Below, one piece after another: positions 9,178 through 17,805 of a stretch of 21,006 nucleotides of DNA. The notes beneath the pieces are model-generated. The model did not search any database. It worked only from the letters and a program-made list of their open reading frames with translations, and was not told where the DNA came from. The stretch's first letter is position 1, and every line of letters starts with the position of its first letter. A program made the translations under genes and the position numbers. Source of the DNA: Pyrenochaeta sp. MPI-SDFR-AT-0127 (Eukaryota > Ascomycota > Dothideomycetes > Pleosporales > Cucurbitariaceae); NCBI GenBank assembly GCA_020747015.1, contig JAGTJM010000155.1, positions 1 to 21,006 on the forward strand. Reading direction: 5' to 3'.

Positions 9178-9469
9178 TGAGTAGTGTGACGACCTGGATT
9201 GGCCTTAACGAATGCTGAGCGACGGAAGCGGTTGACAGGATGTATATTTGGACGCCACGAAGCGCCGTGTGAGAACGAGAATTGATCTAGAGACATATTA
9301 TATATGTTGTGATTATCAGTGACCACATTATACGTATCGTTCAATGTCACAGGAGGGACTAGAGATGAATAAATAGTTGGATGTAGGTGTAGGAGAGAAG
9401 CAGCAGATATCAAAGCATTCCAGGATATTCCGTCGTCAAGGTATGTACTATAGAAACATTTTCTCATGA
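9178..9469. mobile_element. Possible solo LTR
   Basis: A 292-base segment beginning TGAGTAGTGTGACG and ending TTTTCTCATGA, flanked by identical TATTA (9173-9177 and 9470-9474), a plausible 5-bp retrotransposon target duplication. Inside are a TATA-like run (9297-9306) and AATAAA (9368-9373), in the order expected for an LTR promoter and polyadenylation signal. The 3' end is not the usual CA, and there is no internal retroelement sequence next to it. The duplication could be chance in AT-rich DNA. Confidence 0.3.
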
Positions 9470-9474
9470 TATTA

Positions 9475-9549
9475 CCCCCAATCTATCAGTACGGCTACAC
9501 GACATGCCCACTCCCAGTCTGCCCCCACAGTAACATTTCATGGCCCTGT
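9475..9549. other. Short spacer
   Basis: Nothing recognisable between the possible LTR and the minus-strand ORF. Confidence 0.4.
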
Positions 9550-9882
9550 TCATCGCTTCTTGTATCGCTTGGGCTGCCCACGCGAGGTTTTTGGCTTCCA
9601 AGCGTAGCGATGTTTTCCATGACGTCGGAACTTTTCTAGAAGATGTTCATTCAGGCCGTGTTGCTCTTCGTCTTGCTCCTCTTCTTGCTCTTCCTCCTGA
9701 TCCCCCTCTTCCTCGTCTAGATTGAACTCCTGCTCCTTTGCTTTGTCTAGTTTCTCCATTCCTTGATCTTTGTCGTCGTCATGTTCAGTTTGGTAGGTTC
9801 TGCTGCCGTCTGAATTGCCACCACTCAGGTTATCAAAGAAGACCCCAGTAGCGCTGTTGTAATTGAGGACTCCTCGGCCGTG
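9550..9882 (-). CDS. Possible small protein, acidic middle and basic tail
   Basis: From the ATG at 9759 the frame gives 69 residues: a run rich in Glu, Gln and Asp (EEEQEEEQDEEQ) and then a basic tail (FRRHGKHRYAWKPK, RGQPKRYKKR). The same frame stays open upstream to 9882, and those codons also look coding (Asn/Gly/Ser-rich, then HDDDKD). A 5' exon could join here: an ATG codes MANSICPN, followed by a GTAAAC donor, a GCTGAC branch site and a weak GAG acceptor, which keeps the frame. The charge pattern resembles nuclear or nucleolar proteins, but no family is recognised. The antisense frame at 9540-9725 is its shadow. Confidence 0.35.
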   Translation of the reverse strand, partial: HGRGVLNYNSATGVFFDNLSGGNSDGSRTYQTEHDDDKDQGMEKLDKAKEQEFNLDEEEGDQEEEQEEEQDEEQHGLNEHLLEKFRRHGKHRYAWKPKTSRGQPKRYKKR

Positions 9883-10211
9883 TCAGCTTGTTACCAAAAG
9901 GTTATTGAAGAAGTTTACCATTAGGACAAATGGAATTAGCCATCACTATTGATGTCTAATCCGTTGGAGTTCAGTCCTCAGACAACAAGTCGTTCGTATG
10001 GTCTGGACAAGGTTGGCGGTCCACTTGGCTGCCTAATTAGCAAAGGCGAGATTGCTGAAGATGATGCGATCGGACTTTAGACGTTGGTTGTGAAAGAAGT
10101 GTTGGTTTCTGTTCGTTGAGGCGAAATTGCGGAGAAAGGAAAGTCTGCCCTACAGCGAGGTTCATATAGTGAAGCATTGGCATAGTATTTTTGCTATTCT
10201 AAGACGAAGTA
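9883..10211. other. Possible 5' region of the minus-strand ORF
   Basis: On the minus strand, 10080-10140 reads as a CAAC- and TTTC-rich stretch typical of fungal 5' leaders, followed by a CTAATTAG intron-end-like word near 10033. No further frame is recognised. Confidence 0.3.
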
Positions 10212-11017
10212 TCATGATAACTGTCTGAGACAAAATCCAAGACAAAATCTAAGACATGCAGCATGCGCAGACATTCTACCCGTAGACTTTGCCTGTAACG
10301 ATAGGCTGAGAGAACGTGAGCGACGGAAGCACAAACAAAAAGAGCTGGCGCCCAAAGCGAATTGACTAAGCGCATGACAAGGCTGCAAGCCGTGCATCAC
10401 AACATGGGGAAGTATTTTTGACCGCGGCGAGAGTATCCAAACTTCAATTTGGAGTGCAGAGGGCGGAGCCTTCACAGTGTCCCATTCAGCATCGAAATCC
10501 ACGATGACTTTGGTTTTGTTAGTCCATGCGCAATCAAGCCCTGCTATAGGGCATTTCTAGCCCGAGCAAGTACTTACGGCACTAATCATCCTGCGGTGCC
10601 TGACAAGCCCAAGAGAAGTTGCTCCAACGAGGTGTTTGCGCGGTGCTGTATCTATCGGTCTAGATTCGCGTAGGTGGATACCAATCGCGAGGTGTCGTGA
10701 ATGTAAATGTTTGGCAGGACGCTCGTAGCTCGCACATCTGCAAACTCGTCTTGAATCCCGTCCAACCAGACGAACGCTTCATTCGGTCTGAAGGACACGT
10801 GTCCTCTCGCGTTTAGCATTGTTGTTGAAGCGATTGTCACTTTGAAAAATCGGTGTGCAATGACGGCTTGCGGGTGTTTGCTTACTGACGTCATGCCTTC
10901 ACATGATGGCGAGGCATGGCCCAAGTGCATCTGCGCGAACATGCAGATTGACACTTGTAAGAGAATGTGAAACACTCTCCGTTCATCGATGTCTGGGCCT
11001 GTGAGTAGGTAAAAAAG
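10212..11017 (-). CDS. Possible multi-exon gene, product unknown
   Basis: Two minus-strand frames look coding. The first, ATG at 11020 to TAG at 10652 (122 codons), includes FRPNEAFVWLDGIQDEF. It begins at or just after a strong acceptor-like sequence (TACTCACAG, preceded by a CTAAT branch-like word), so it may be an internal exon. The second is open from 10556 to 10212 and starts KCPIAGLDCAW, with VIVDFDAEWDTVK soon after. A GTATCC donor inside the first frame and the CTAG acceptor before the second would join them in phase, with an intron of about 125 bases. A GTAAGT donor at 10577 offers another model. No domain is recognised. The plus frame 10449-10673 overlaps it and cannot be excluded. 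Confidence 0.3.
10228..10251 (+). repeat. 12-bp tandem repeat, two copies
   Basis: AGACAAAATCCA followed directly by AGACAAAATCTA, then a partial third copy (AGACAT). A low-copy microduplication with no evident role. Confidence 0.5.
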
Positions 11018-11647
11018 CATTAGTTTGAGTGTTGGAGATTATGCGGTTGTGTGATTACACCTTAATCAGACATGAAATTGTCTTTGCTATCGTCTCCACG
11101 CCAGATAGACATGGGCGCAATGGATCTGTATGAAAGGGTTCCGAGAGCGTGGCGACACACATTGCCAACATGGACGAATGCAGCCGGAGTCCTGCATCCG
11201 CCGTACCAATTCCTGATTCACGCAATACAGTCCACTGTCGTCGTAGTCTGACCCGAAACGACCGGTGAATCGGTTTCTTCCATAATTAAACGAAGTGGTG
11301 ATACGCTCATCTTGGTCCGAATCGACTTAGTTTTGACGCTCTGCCGGCTCTGCGTTCCGTTCCGTTCCTAACCCATCATCCACGATTCGGCTGTCTGAAA
11401 GATACAACGCAAGTGCACAGCATTTTCTCCTCTTCTTCGATTCGTCTACCCTTAATTGCGCATTCGTATTACTTTTATCTCTAGTATTCAAATCAGCAAC
11501 ATCTGCTCACAACGGCAGCGTCGGTATTGACACCGATATTTTCTGCAACTTGCTCGTTGCGCATCCCACTCGGTCACGTTGGATGTCTTTGCCATGAACT
11601 CTATAGTACCAAGGCCGTGAGGCCTATGCGCAATCGCTTAATACCCG
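11018..11647. other. No settled gene; open frames in all minus phases
   Basis: On the minus strand, 11090-11330 is open in more than one phase. One frame reads convincingly (RFTGRFGSDYDDSGLYC, several Cys) but has no ATG and ends in TAG before the possible acceptor at 11009. It may be an upstream exon of the minus-strand candidate gene. On the plus strand, 11420-11510 is pyrimidine-rich, like a leader. GTTCC repeats three times at 11354-11368. Confidence 0.35.
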
Positions 11648-11872
11648 ATGCCCTCCATCCTCAACGCTGTTACTTCATCAACGGTACGCCGTCCGGAACC
11701 GTTACCATCCCAGACTCTGCAAAGTGGCCGGGTTCGACGAGATAGGGCGCATTCATGCACGTTCGAGATTCTCACCGTGGAGAAAGTGAAGCGTTCGGGG
11801 TGGCTCCGGAAAGAAACTGGTGTGGAGGGCGTGCTTGCGATATTTGAGGTTGTTGGGGTAACTGTGAGCTGA
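11648..11872 (+). CDS. Possible small protein, 74 residues
   Basis: ATG at 11648 after a pyrimidine-rich upstream stretch. The product starts MPSILNAVTSS, has a basic middle (GRVRRDRAH) and a hydrophobic C-terminus (EGVLAIFEVVGVTVS). No domain or signal peptide is seen. A second frame (11527-11745) overlaps it without an ATG start. Chance is a real alternative. Confidence 0.22.
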   Translation: MPSILNAVTSSTVRRPEPLPSQTLQSGRVRRDRAHSCTFEILTVEKVKRSGWLRKETGVEGVLAIFEVVGVTVS

Positions 11873-14600
11873 AGACGTTCGGTCTGTGAAGAAATGTGAA
11901 GAAACGGGCCAATGTAGCGGTGTTGGTTTTTGGCGGGTGATGATTGTTGAGGCCTGTGTTCGAACAGACGGTTATTAGTGGAACAGCAATGTAAATGAAG
12001 ACTTTCCTGTCAGAGCCGAGTGCGCTTAGGTAGTCTCGTGCAACCTACCACAGGCACTACAGCGGCAAGGCCTGTGAACAAGTCTGCGGGTTCATTGTAC
12101 GCTAGTCCCGTATATGAACATTATGGGTCGCACACTCAACAAGCGGTTCTGGTCGTTTCAAAGGCGCCCTCAGCTGGGTCACTGGCCGAGTACGCGCGCC
12201 CAGGCCGAGCATCAGCCGGCGCAACCTACTTTGTATGCTACTCGTCAGTGTTTTGCAGTCAAGCTTCACACTTTGCGGTGTAGAAAGAGGTCAAGACCAA
12301 TTGACACTGTTGAAATGGAAGCAGCGACAGTAACATGTTACACACACTCATCGGAGGATACTGAAGGAAATAGTGTTTGGTGACCGAGCTCCGGAGTTTT
12401 GGCTTACCACTGTCAAGGTCTTAGCTACACTGCCATTGAGAACCAAACCTAGCCACAACAAAGGTGGGCATGTTTGAGGAATATCGGCACGTCGGCCTCT
12501 AATTCCTCTCAGTGACATCATCACCCTGTTGCTTGTATTATGTGTCTTGGAAAGGCCGGATCAGCGAATCACAGAATTCAGAGGAGTGGCAGTCTCCGTG
12601 CTTGGCACATAATTGCCCAATGCAGTGAATTTGGCTTGAACGCTATCAGAATTAGGTCCAGGCACTGAGGAAGGCAAGTAAAGATTTGCAAAGTTCTAGG
12701 CAATCGCAACATGATTTAAGGAAAGTGAGGGACTAGAGAATATGCAAAGCTTTGTGATCTTTGCGCCACGAATACTCAGTCGCTGACATCCGCAATCACT
12801 ACCTCCATAGCCAAATTCATGTGCTGACGTCCAACTGAGTCAGAAGGCGCCAAAATCATTGCGCAAAGTTCCACCCACATGTCTAGTCTGGTATGGCCGC
12901 AGTAGCTACATTGTGTTAAACCAGAATAAACTATAAAAGAGTAAGAGGACGTGGACCTTATTCCGTGACGATGAACTCTAGACGTGGACCTTTTTGTCGT
13001 AACATTCGACTTGCTACCCATGAACGCGTCTCCAAGATGATCTTTCGAGCTATGTTTACCGCGCCAACTTAAAAGGCTTCACCCCCAAAAAGGCTCAGGT
13101 GCCTTTGAAGTGATACATTCAGCAACGGCTGACAATGTTTCGTGATGCGCTTCCATAGATCCCGTGGGCCGCAGAGTGTGCCTCTAATAGCCCGGTTTGT
13201 AGGCCTCTCGATTTCTACTCTTGCATATCCTCAAAGATAACGCACCGCGTATAAAGAACCTTGAAAAACGATTCTGGCTAAGCATGTCGTGTTGGATCAG
13301 AAAAAGAAGGCTAACGCGTCAACCGGAAATGGATTTTGACGTGTCTACCTTGTTAAGGTCGGTCTGCTCCATTAACGACTGGGTGCGGTCTATAATTTGT
13401 TTCAATCCTGCAACTATCCTGTGCGCTATCTTCATGCTCTTTGCGATTGTGATGATATGAATTTCGGGCGCAGGCGCGTTATCCTTTTGATTCGCCAACT
13501 AGTGACATCCATGTCTATAGCATATCTAACGTCAAACACGGTAGCAGAATGTCTATGCTACTATTTCACGCACGCTATTGATATTGAGGATGGGACCTTA
13601 ATCTTGTCCGCACAAGCAATTTTCGTTTCCAAAGTGCTACTAGGCTCTCTCCATCGCCATGGCTTCCGACATGATGCAACCAACAGCGTCTAGCATACCA
13701 TTATTGGTAACAAGCGACCTGAATATAACTGAACACACAAAATCTGCTCAAGAGCAATTCGTGAAGGCGCTACCTCTTTGAGTTTGCTGGATATTTCAGG
13801 TACACACATTCTGGCGATGTTGCCACATTTCACTACCACTATGTTTAGTTACTCATTTTCTTGTTGAGACTTTGGTTGCAATGCTCTTGGGCAACAGCCG
13901 TAGGCTTAGCGTCCTTCGCCTAGAGAGTCTAGCGAGCATAGAGAGCTTTAGTGGCACGGGCACTTCTGGTCTCTGAATGGGAGTCTGGACTCTCTTGCGA
14001 ACGGAGGAGTAAACTGAAGAAGGAACCACAAGCTTTGGTGAGACCAAGTATCCTGCAGCACTCTCAAAGGCTGCTCGAAAGGAGCCCCGTTTGTCTAACA
14101 AGCTCTTACTTCCCCTACATTTCTGAACGCTATCACGCTCTCAAGGTGCCTTAGAGGTGATCGCAAGCTACACGGCAGGATTTTTTATGATCTGACACCA
14201 AATGAAGCTCGTCACCAGCGCTTTTCTGATCCGCAAGTCCTGCTCCACAGTTATGGCGAGTTTGGAACCCTTCAATGACTGGTTATATACCGCCGCTATC
14301 TGTAATTGATAGGATTTCCATTCTTCGACCGTTTACCATTACATCAATCGAGGCTTTCTGGGCCTCCTCTGCTGTACACCAGCTAGACCTTGCGGACTAT
14401 TTCTAAGATACTCGAACTTACTGACGCAATGCTGAAAGCAAAGAATAATGAATGTAAGGGGCTGCTCTAATACGAAGGTTTTAAAGTAGAAGTCGAGAAT
14501 ATGAACAACATGTAATGTTATTTGTACGAGGAATTCGAGGCGCTGTGGGAAAAATACATTACCCTAAGAACTAAAGTCTGCATCTAGCTCGACAGAGAGA
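11873..14600. other. Long stretch without a recognised gene
   Basis: Frames of 65-100 codons lie at 12020-12283 (GTG start), 12114-12383, minus 12776-13021, 13221-13460, 13397-13693 and minus 13853-14101. They overlap other frames and carry no recognised domain. The minus frame at 13853-14101 ends in an Arg/Lys/Leu/Ser-rich tail that loosely resembles basic C-termini of pogo-type transposases, too weak to name. From 14400 on, codons such as LYEEFEALWEKY (14520-14556) are broken by stops, suggesting decayed coding sequence. Confidence 0.4.
12948..13013 (+). repeat. 33-bp imperfect tandem duplication
   Basis: GACGTGGACCTT occurs at 12948-12959 and 12981-12992, exactly 33 bases apart. The rest of each unit is only partly alike. 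An old local duplication, or a paired binding site, is possible. Confidence 0.4.
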
Positions 14601-14984
14601 CATCATTATAGATAAAGGCGACAGATTGCGTGTATAATGCAAGGCACTTAAAGGAGATTAGCCGTTATAAGAGGCTAATCCTCGGCAGAAAGTATTCTAA
14701 AGAGGTGTAGAGTACAACTAGATATAGAATACTAGAATATATTAGGTGCTAATAAAGTCACTCTAATAAAGGATGTAAAGATCAAAGAAGAGGTTAGACT
14801 ACTAAGTAGCGATTCTAGTAGTGCTTAGATTTGTCGATTAACGGTTCAGATTCCTTCTCCGCGTGAAATCCTATTAGCGCCGCAGTACGGTTTTATTATT
14901 TCTAGAAGGTAACACGGTTTTATAGCGCGAGAAATTCCTGTTAAGAGCGGTCCTAGTTCGCCTAAGTAATATCTATTCAAGCAG
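14601..14984. other. Transition into the third AT-rich block
   Basis: Mixed composition with stops in all frames. ACGGTTTTAT is repeated near 14887 and 14913. Likely part of the same degraded repeat as the following block, but no terminus was identified. Confidence 0.35.
14656..14680. repeat. Hairpin GATTAGCC/GGCTAATC
   Basis: A perfect 8-bp stem with a 9-base loop, near the left edge of the third AT-rich block. It is not followed by a T run and is not a convincing transposon end. Confidence 0.4.
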
Positions 14985-15815
14985 CGTAACTAAGTCTTTA
15001 GTTAAGTTCCCTCTTAAACTAACTTCTATATATATTTAAACTATCTATACTTTAGATTAAGAACCTATTAGGGAGATATATATACTTAGTGCAGAAGGTT
15101 TTATAAAAGTAAAATACCTCTTATTATAAAATTTATATTACTTACTATTTAATATTTAGTCTTAGAGTTAATATTATATTATAGATAACCACTTGCGAGG
15201 TTTTCTAATTCTATAGGTCTAAGGTTAACTTACTACTTATAAGAATTAGATTATTATTATACCTATCTCTACCTAAAGTATATATTAAAATACGATTATC
15301 TAATCTACTATCTTAAATTATAAGCCGACTATAATACGTAGCTTAAGTATATTTAGTTATTCCGCACTTAGAGTACTATAAATAATACGATATCGTCTTA
15401 AACTTATATAGTAGTTCTCCTCTATACTAAACTAGTAGATTTAGAAACTTATAAAGTATCTTATTTAATACTTAATATAATTCGTATTTAAAAGTTATTA
15501 TTTAAAATAATTTAACTTATAGAAAAAGAGATAAGATTTAGTTTATATTAAATTAGAAATAAAGATAAAAATATCTAAAATAAATAAGGTTATTAGGTTA
15601 TTAGGAAAGCTACTCTTACCTATACTTTATTACTTTAGCTACTACTACCCCTATTAATACTTATTAAGTTAATTTCCTAAGATTATATAATAAAGTATAA
15701 TCTTATATATTATAAATTAAATAATCGAATCGATTTAAATATCTAAATTAAATACGGCTTTTATTTAATACTTAATTTGATTTTCGCCTTAATATTTAAT
15801 TTAATCTGCAATTTT
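14985..15815. mobile_element. Third RIP-degraded AT-rich block, repeat of unknown type
   Basis: Strongly AT-rich, with no CpA or TpG between about 15366 and 15777 and few elsewhere. Some CpG survives (for example CGATTT and TCGTCT words). Near the right edge, TTTAATACTTAATTTGATTTTCGCC and the following bases form two loosely similar units. No inverted or direct terminal repeats were found, so the element class is unknown. Only the RIP footprint supports a former repeat. Confidence 0.5.
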
Positions 15816-16016
15816 TCAACCAAATGAACCCGAATCCAGTATAGTATCTATTTGTTTCCAAGTCTGTACACGGGATAATACGACGTCTATACTCTAATTA
15901 TTCGGTCTGGCTGGAATAAGCAATAGGATGCGCTTGAAGGCATTCCTTAGGCACGACAGGCGAAGAATAGAAACCTTGAAATAGTCCCTAGGCGGCAGGA
16001 CGAAGAATAGACGGTC
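15816..16016. other. Right flank of the third AT block with a 40-bp duplication
   Basis: Two imperfect direct copies of about 40 bases, at 15931-15970 and 15972-16010, each ending in CGAAGAATAG after a CCYTAGGC word. No gene. Confidence 0.5.
15931..16010 (+). repeat. Two-copy tandem repeat, unit about 40 bp
   Basis: The shared parts are a CTTGAARG-like start, a C(C/T)TAGGC core and CGAAGAATAG at the end. Spacing is 40-41 bases and the copies are diverged, so it is an old duplication. Confidence 0.5.
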
Positions 16017-16464
16017 ATGACGAACACTAGCCGTATACTCATTTACCAAGCCCTAGAGGTTATTATCAAAGGACGCAAATTCATATATCGAGGAATAGCT
16101 GTCAGTACATTGTGCTTTAATTCAACCACTTGCTGCCCTACTAACACCGCAGGTCGGTACTCTTCTAATAAGCCTCATTTTCGATCTCAAAGCGGTTGCC
16201 TCTATTATCTTTGATATTAATGATTATACGCTACTTCATGGAGCTGTCCTCCCGACAATTTAGGAGACGCAGAACCTATGAGATGCAGTGAAATAGAAGA
16301 TACGCTGAGAGTGTCAGCAACTCAACGAAGATAAATAAGAACGTGAAATGCCTCCTGAGAGGCACCTCACTATAGGGGAAATTTCACAGGACGAAGTTAT
16401 AGAAGCAATGCATAATTTAGGCAGAAATAACATCCAAGTGAAAATACATTTAGACATAATCTAG
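16017..16464 (+). pseudogene. Possible LINE-type retroelement relic
   Basis: The frame at 16017-16214 contains ALEVIIKGRKFIYRGIAV followed by a Cys- and Asn-rich stretch (CFNSTTCCPTNTAG) that loosely recalls the degenerate zinc knuckles of fungal LINE first proteins. Downstream, an ATG at 16348 opens 38 codons including LTIGEISQDEVIEAMHNLG, which is similar in pattern to the helix just before the reverse-transcriptase fingers in Tad-like LINEs (usually followed by NKAPGPDG, here absent). The order is right for a LINE, but both matches are weak and stops separate them. Confidence 0.25.
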
Positions 16465-16964
16465 TGTGGATTAAATTATAAAAGTGAACATTTGCTCTCG
16501 GAATGCACTATTGAACCTAATCTTCTATTTCGCGAGTCTCACGAGCGGACAAGGATATAAACAGCGAGCTGAAACCTACTTTTCGATAAATAATTTTTAT
16601 ATAACAAATCTGTAACTTCTTCATAAAGCAGTCTTTCTATTTTCGTGTTTATTGAGTTACTTTTTCAGCCGCGATTAAGTACATATTAATTGCGAGTTTT
16701 GGGAATAGGTTACAGTCACCTATATCAACAGCGTAATATGTTCATTGCAAACATTAATAAATCGAATTCTCTATTCATAACGTGTCTATAATTCAAAGGC
16801 AAAAATATTGTCTAAAACACAACCATCCCTAACGAGAAAGTATGGGCGCCAGAACTATAGTCTTTGATCTGCTTACAAACTATGTTTGTTTGTGCGGGGA
16901 TTTATTAGGCAACAAGTAGAGTGAAATATAAAGATGCAGCGTCGCGTGTGAAAGAGAACACTCT
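16465..16964. other. No recognisable gene
   Basis: AT-moderate sequence with stops in all frames. CpA and TpG are present, so this stretch is not a RIP core. I see no repeat or RNA gene. Confidence 0.5.
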
Positions 16965-17156
16965 TTAGCAACGAGGTCTATAAGCAGTGCGGTTGATTGT
17001 ACCCCATAATAGCAATAATGTCAAAATGAATGCATGTACCCCAATTCTTATCTTTGACCTAAGAAGCCGTTGTTTAAACGCGGTAGGTAGGTCGGGGATT
17101 GGATGTTGATTGATGTAATATATCTTGTGATAGTTAATGAGATTAGCGGGAGCCAT
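16965..17156 (-). CDS. Possible small membrane protein, 63 residues
   Basis: The ATG at 17156 lies in a good fungal start context (CTCTCAATGGCTCC), after a CA- and CT-rich leader-like stretch. The product begins MAPANLINYHKIYYIN and has a hydrophobic segment near the C-terminus (AFILTLLLLWGTI) that could span a membrane. No homology is recognised. A longer overlapping minus frame (17048-17557) runs into the hAT terminus and is probably chance. If real, this gene points away from the hAT, and its start is about 305 bases from the insertion. Confidence 0.28.
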   Translation of the reverse strand: MAPANLINYHKIYYINQHPIPDLPTAFKQRLLRSKIRIGVHAFILTLLLLWGTINRTAYRPRC

Positions 17157-17452
17157 TGAGAGCTGAGTTTGGTATTGTGAGTATGAGTGGCTAAGCTAGG
17201 AGCGAGGAATATGGCCTCACGGCGGCCAATCGAATTCTGATTATCACTTGGCGGCTTCTGCACCGGTCGAGGTCGGGACATTTTGTGGACAGGAGAAGCG
17301 ACGAGAGCATACAAGCTCAGCGCATTTTGCAGGGCATAGACAATGAGGAGCAGATGAGTAGCGAGGCATCTGACAGGATCCAAGGAGAGCTCATGGATCG
17401 ACAGGGCGACCAAGGCTGTGAATGGCCTGGAATTCCTCCCAAACCTGTCAAG
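17157..17452. other. Left flank of the hAT insertion, possible promoter region
   Basis: Ordinary-GC sequence open on the plus strand from 17195 to the insertion point, but with no early ATG (later part NEEQMSSEASDRIQGE). It may be promoter DNA of the minus-strand ORF at 16965-17156, or exon sequence interrupted by the hAT. Confidence 0.35.
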
Positions 17453-17460
17453 GCCAGAGT
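17453..17460. repeat. Left 8-bp target site duplication GCCAGAGT
   Basis: Identical to 20308-20315 on the other side of the element. Eight bases is the duplication length of hAT transposons. Confidence 0.93.
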
Positions 17461-17481
17461 CAGTGTGAGGAATGGATGGAT
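17461..17481 (+). repeat. Left terminal inverted repeat of hAT
   Basis: 21 bases matching the reverse complement of 20287-20307 at every position. After one C/T mismatch two more bases agree. Confidence 0.93.
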
Positions 17482-17486
17482 CTGAA

Positions 17487-17559
17487 TTGGATGTGTTTGG
17501 AAAAGCCATCCAAATCTCGGTTATCCAGATGCAGAATGGATATCCAAATCCATCCATTT
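17487..17559. repeat. Left subterminal ATCCA/TGGAT cluster
   Basis: TTGGATG (17487), CATCCAAA (17507), TATCCA (17522), TGGATATCCA (17537) and ATCCATCC (17548) repeat in both orientations in about 70 bases. Clusters like this bind hAT transposases in known members; here that role is inferred. Confidence 0.6.
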
Positions 17560-17586
17560 CAAGGCATCGGTATAGTACGTTGCCTC

Positions 17587-17646
17587 CAATATCACATCCA
17601 CTATCACATTCAATATCACATCTAATATTATATTTAATATTGTATG
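17587..17646 (+). repeat. 12-bp minisatellite in the hAT 5' region
   Basis: Five units of a CAATATCACATC-like 12-mer in tandem (17587, 17599, 17611, 17623, 17635), degenerating toward TAATATTATATT. A related CTATCACATTT follows at 17661. It lies between the terminus and the transposase start. It could bind proteins, or simply be slippage. Confidence 0.65.
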
Positions 17647-17740
17647 CAGGGGCTTAGGGGCTATCACATTTAATAATACTATCACTATATCTATAGACAC
17701 CACCGCGGACCCATTATATCTTATACTATTATCCTTTTTC

Positions 17741-17750
17741 TATATAACTT
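17741..17750 (+). promoter_or_regulatory. TATA-like sequence before the transposase
   Basis: TATATAACTT lies about 60 bases upstream of the transposase ATG, following a pyrimidine-rich stretch. It is the best candidate core promoter, but the surrounding sequence is AT-rich, so the match is not very specific. Confidence 0.35.
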
Positions 17751-17805
17751 TCCGTACTATACGTACAAACTCTCTAAACTTCTATATTAAAAAGGGTTCT
17801 ATATT

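Noticed and set aside
13853..14101. C-terminal remnant of a pogo-type transposase on the minus strand
   Set aside because: Only a basic, low-complexity tail resembles it. No catalytic or DNA-binding motif is visible.
17048..17557. 169-codon minus-strand frame crossing the left hAT end
   Set aside because: It starts inside the transposon terminus and reads across the insertion junction, so it cannot be an old gene. Only the part starting at 17156 has a credible start context.
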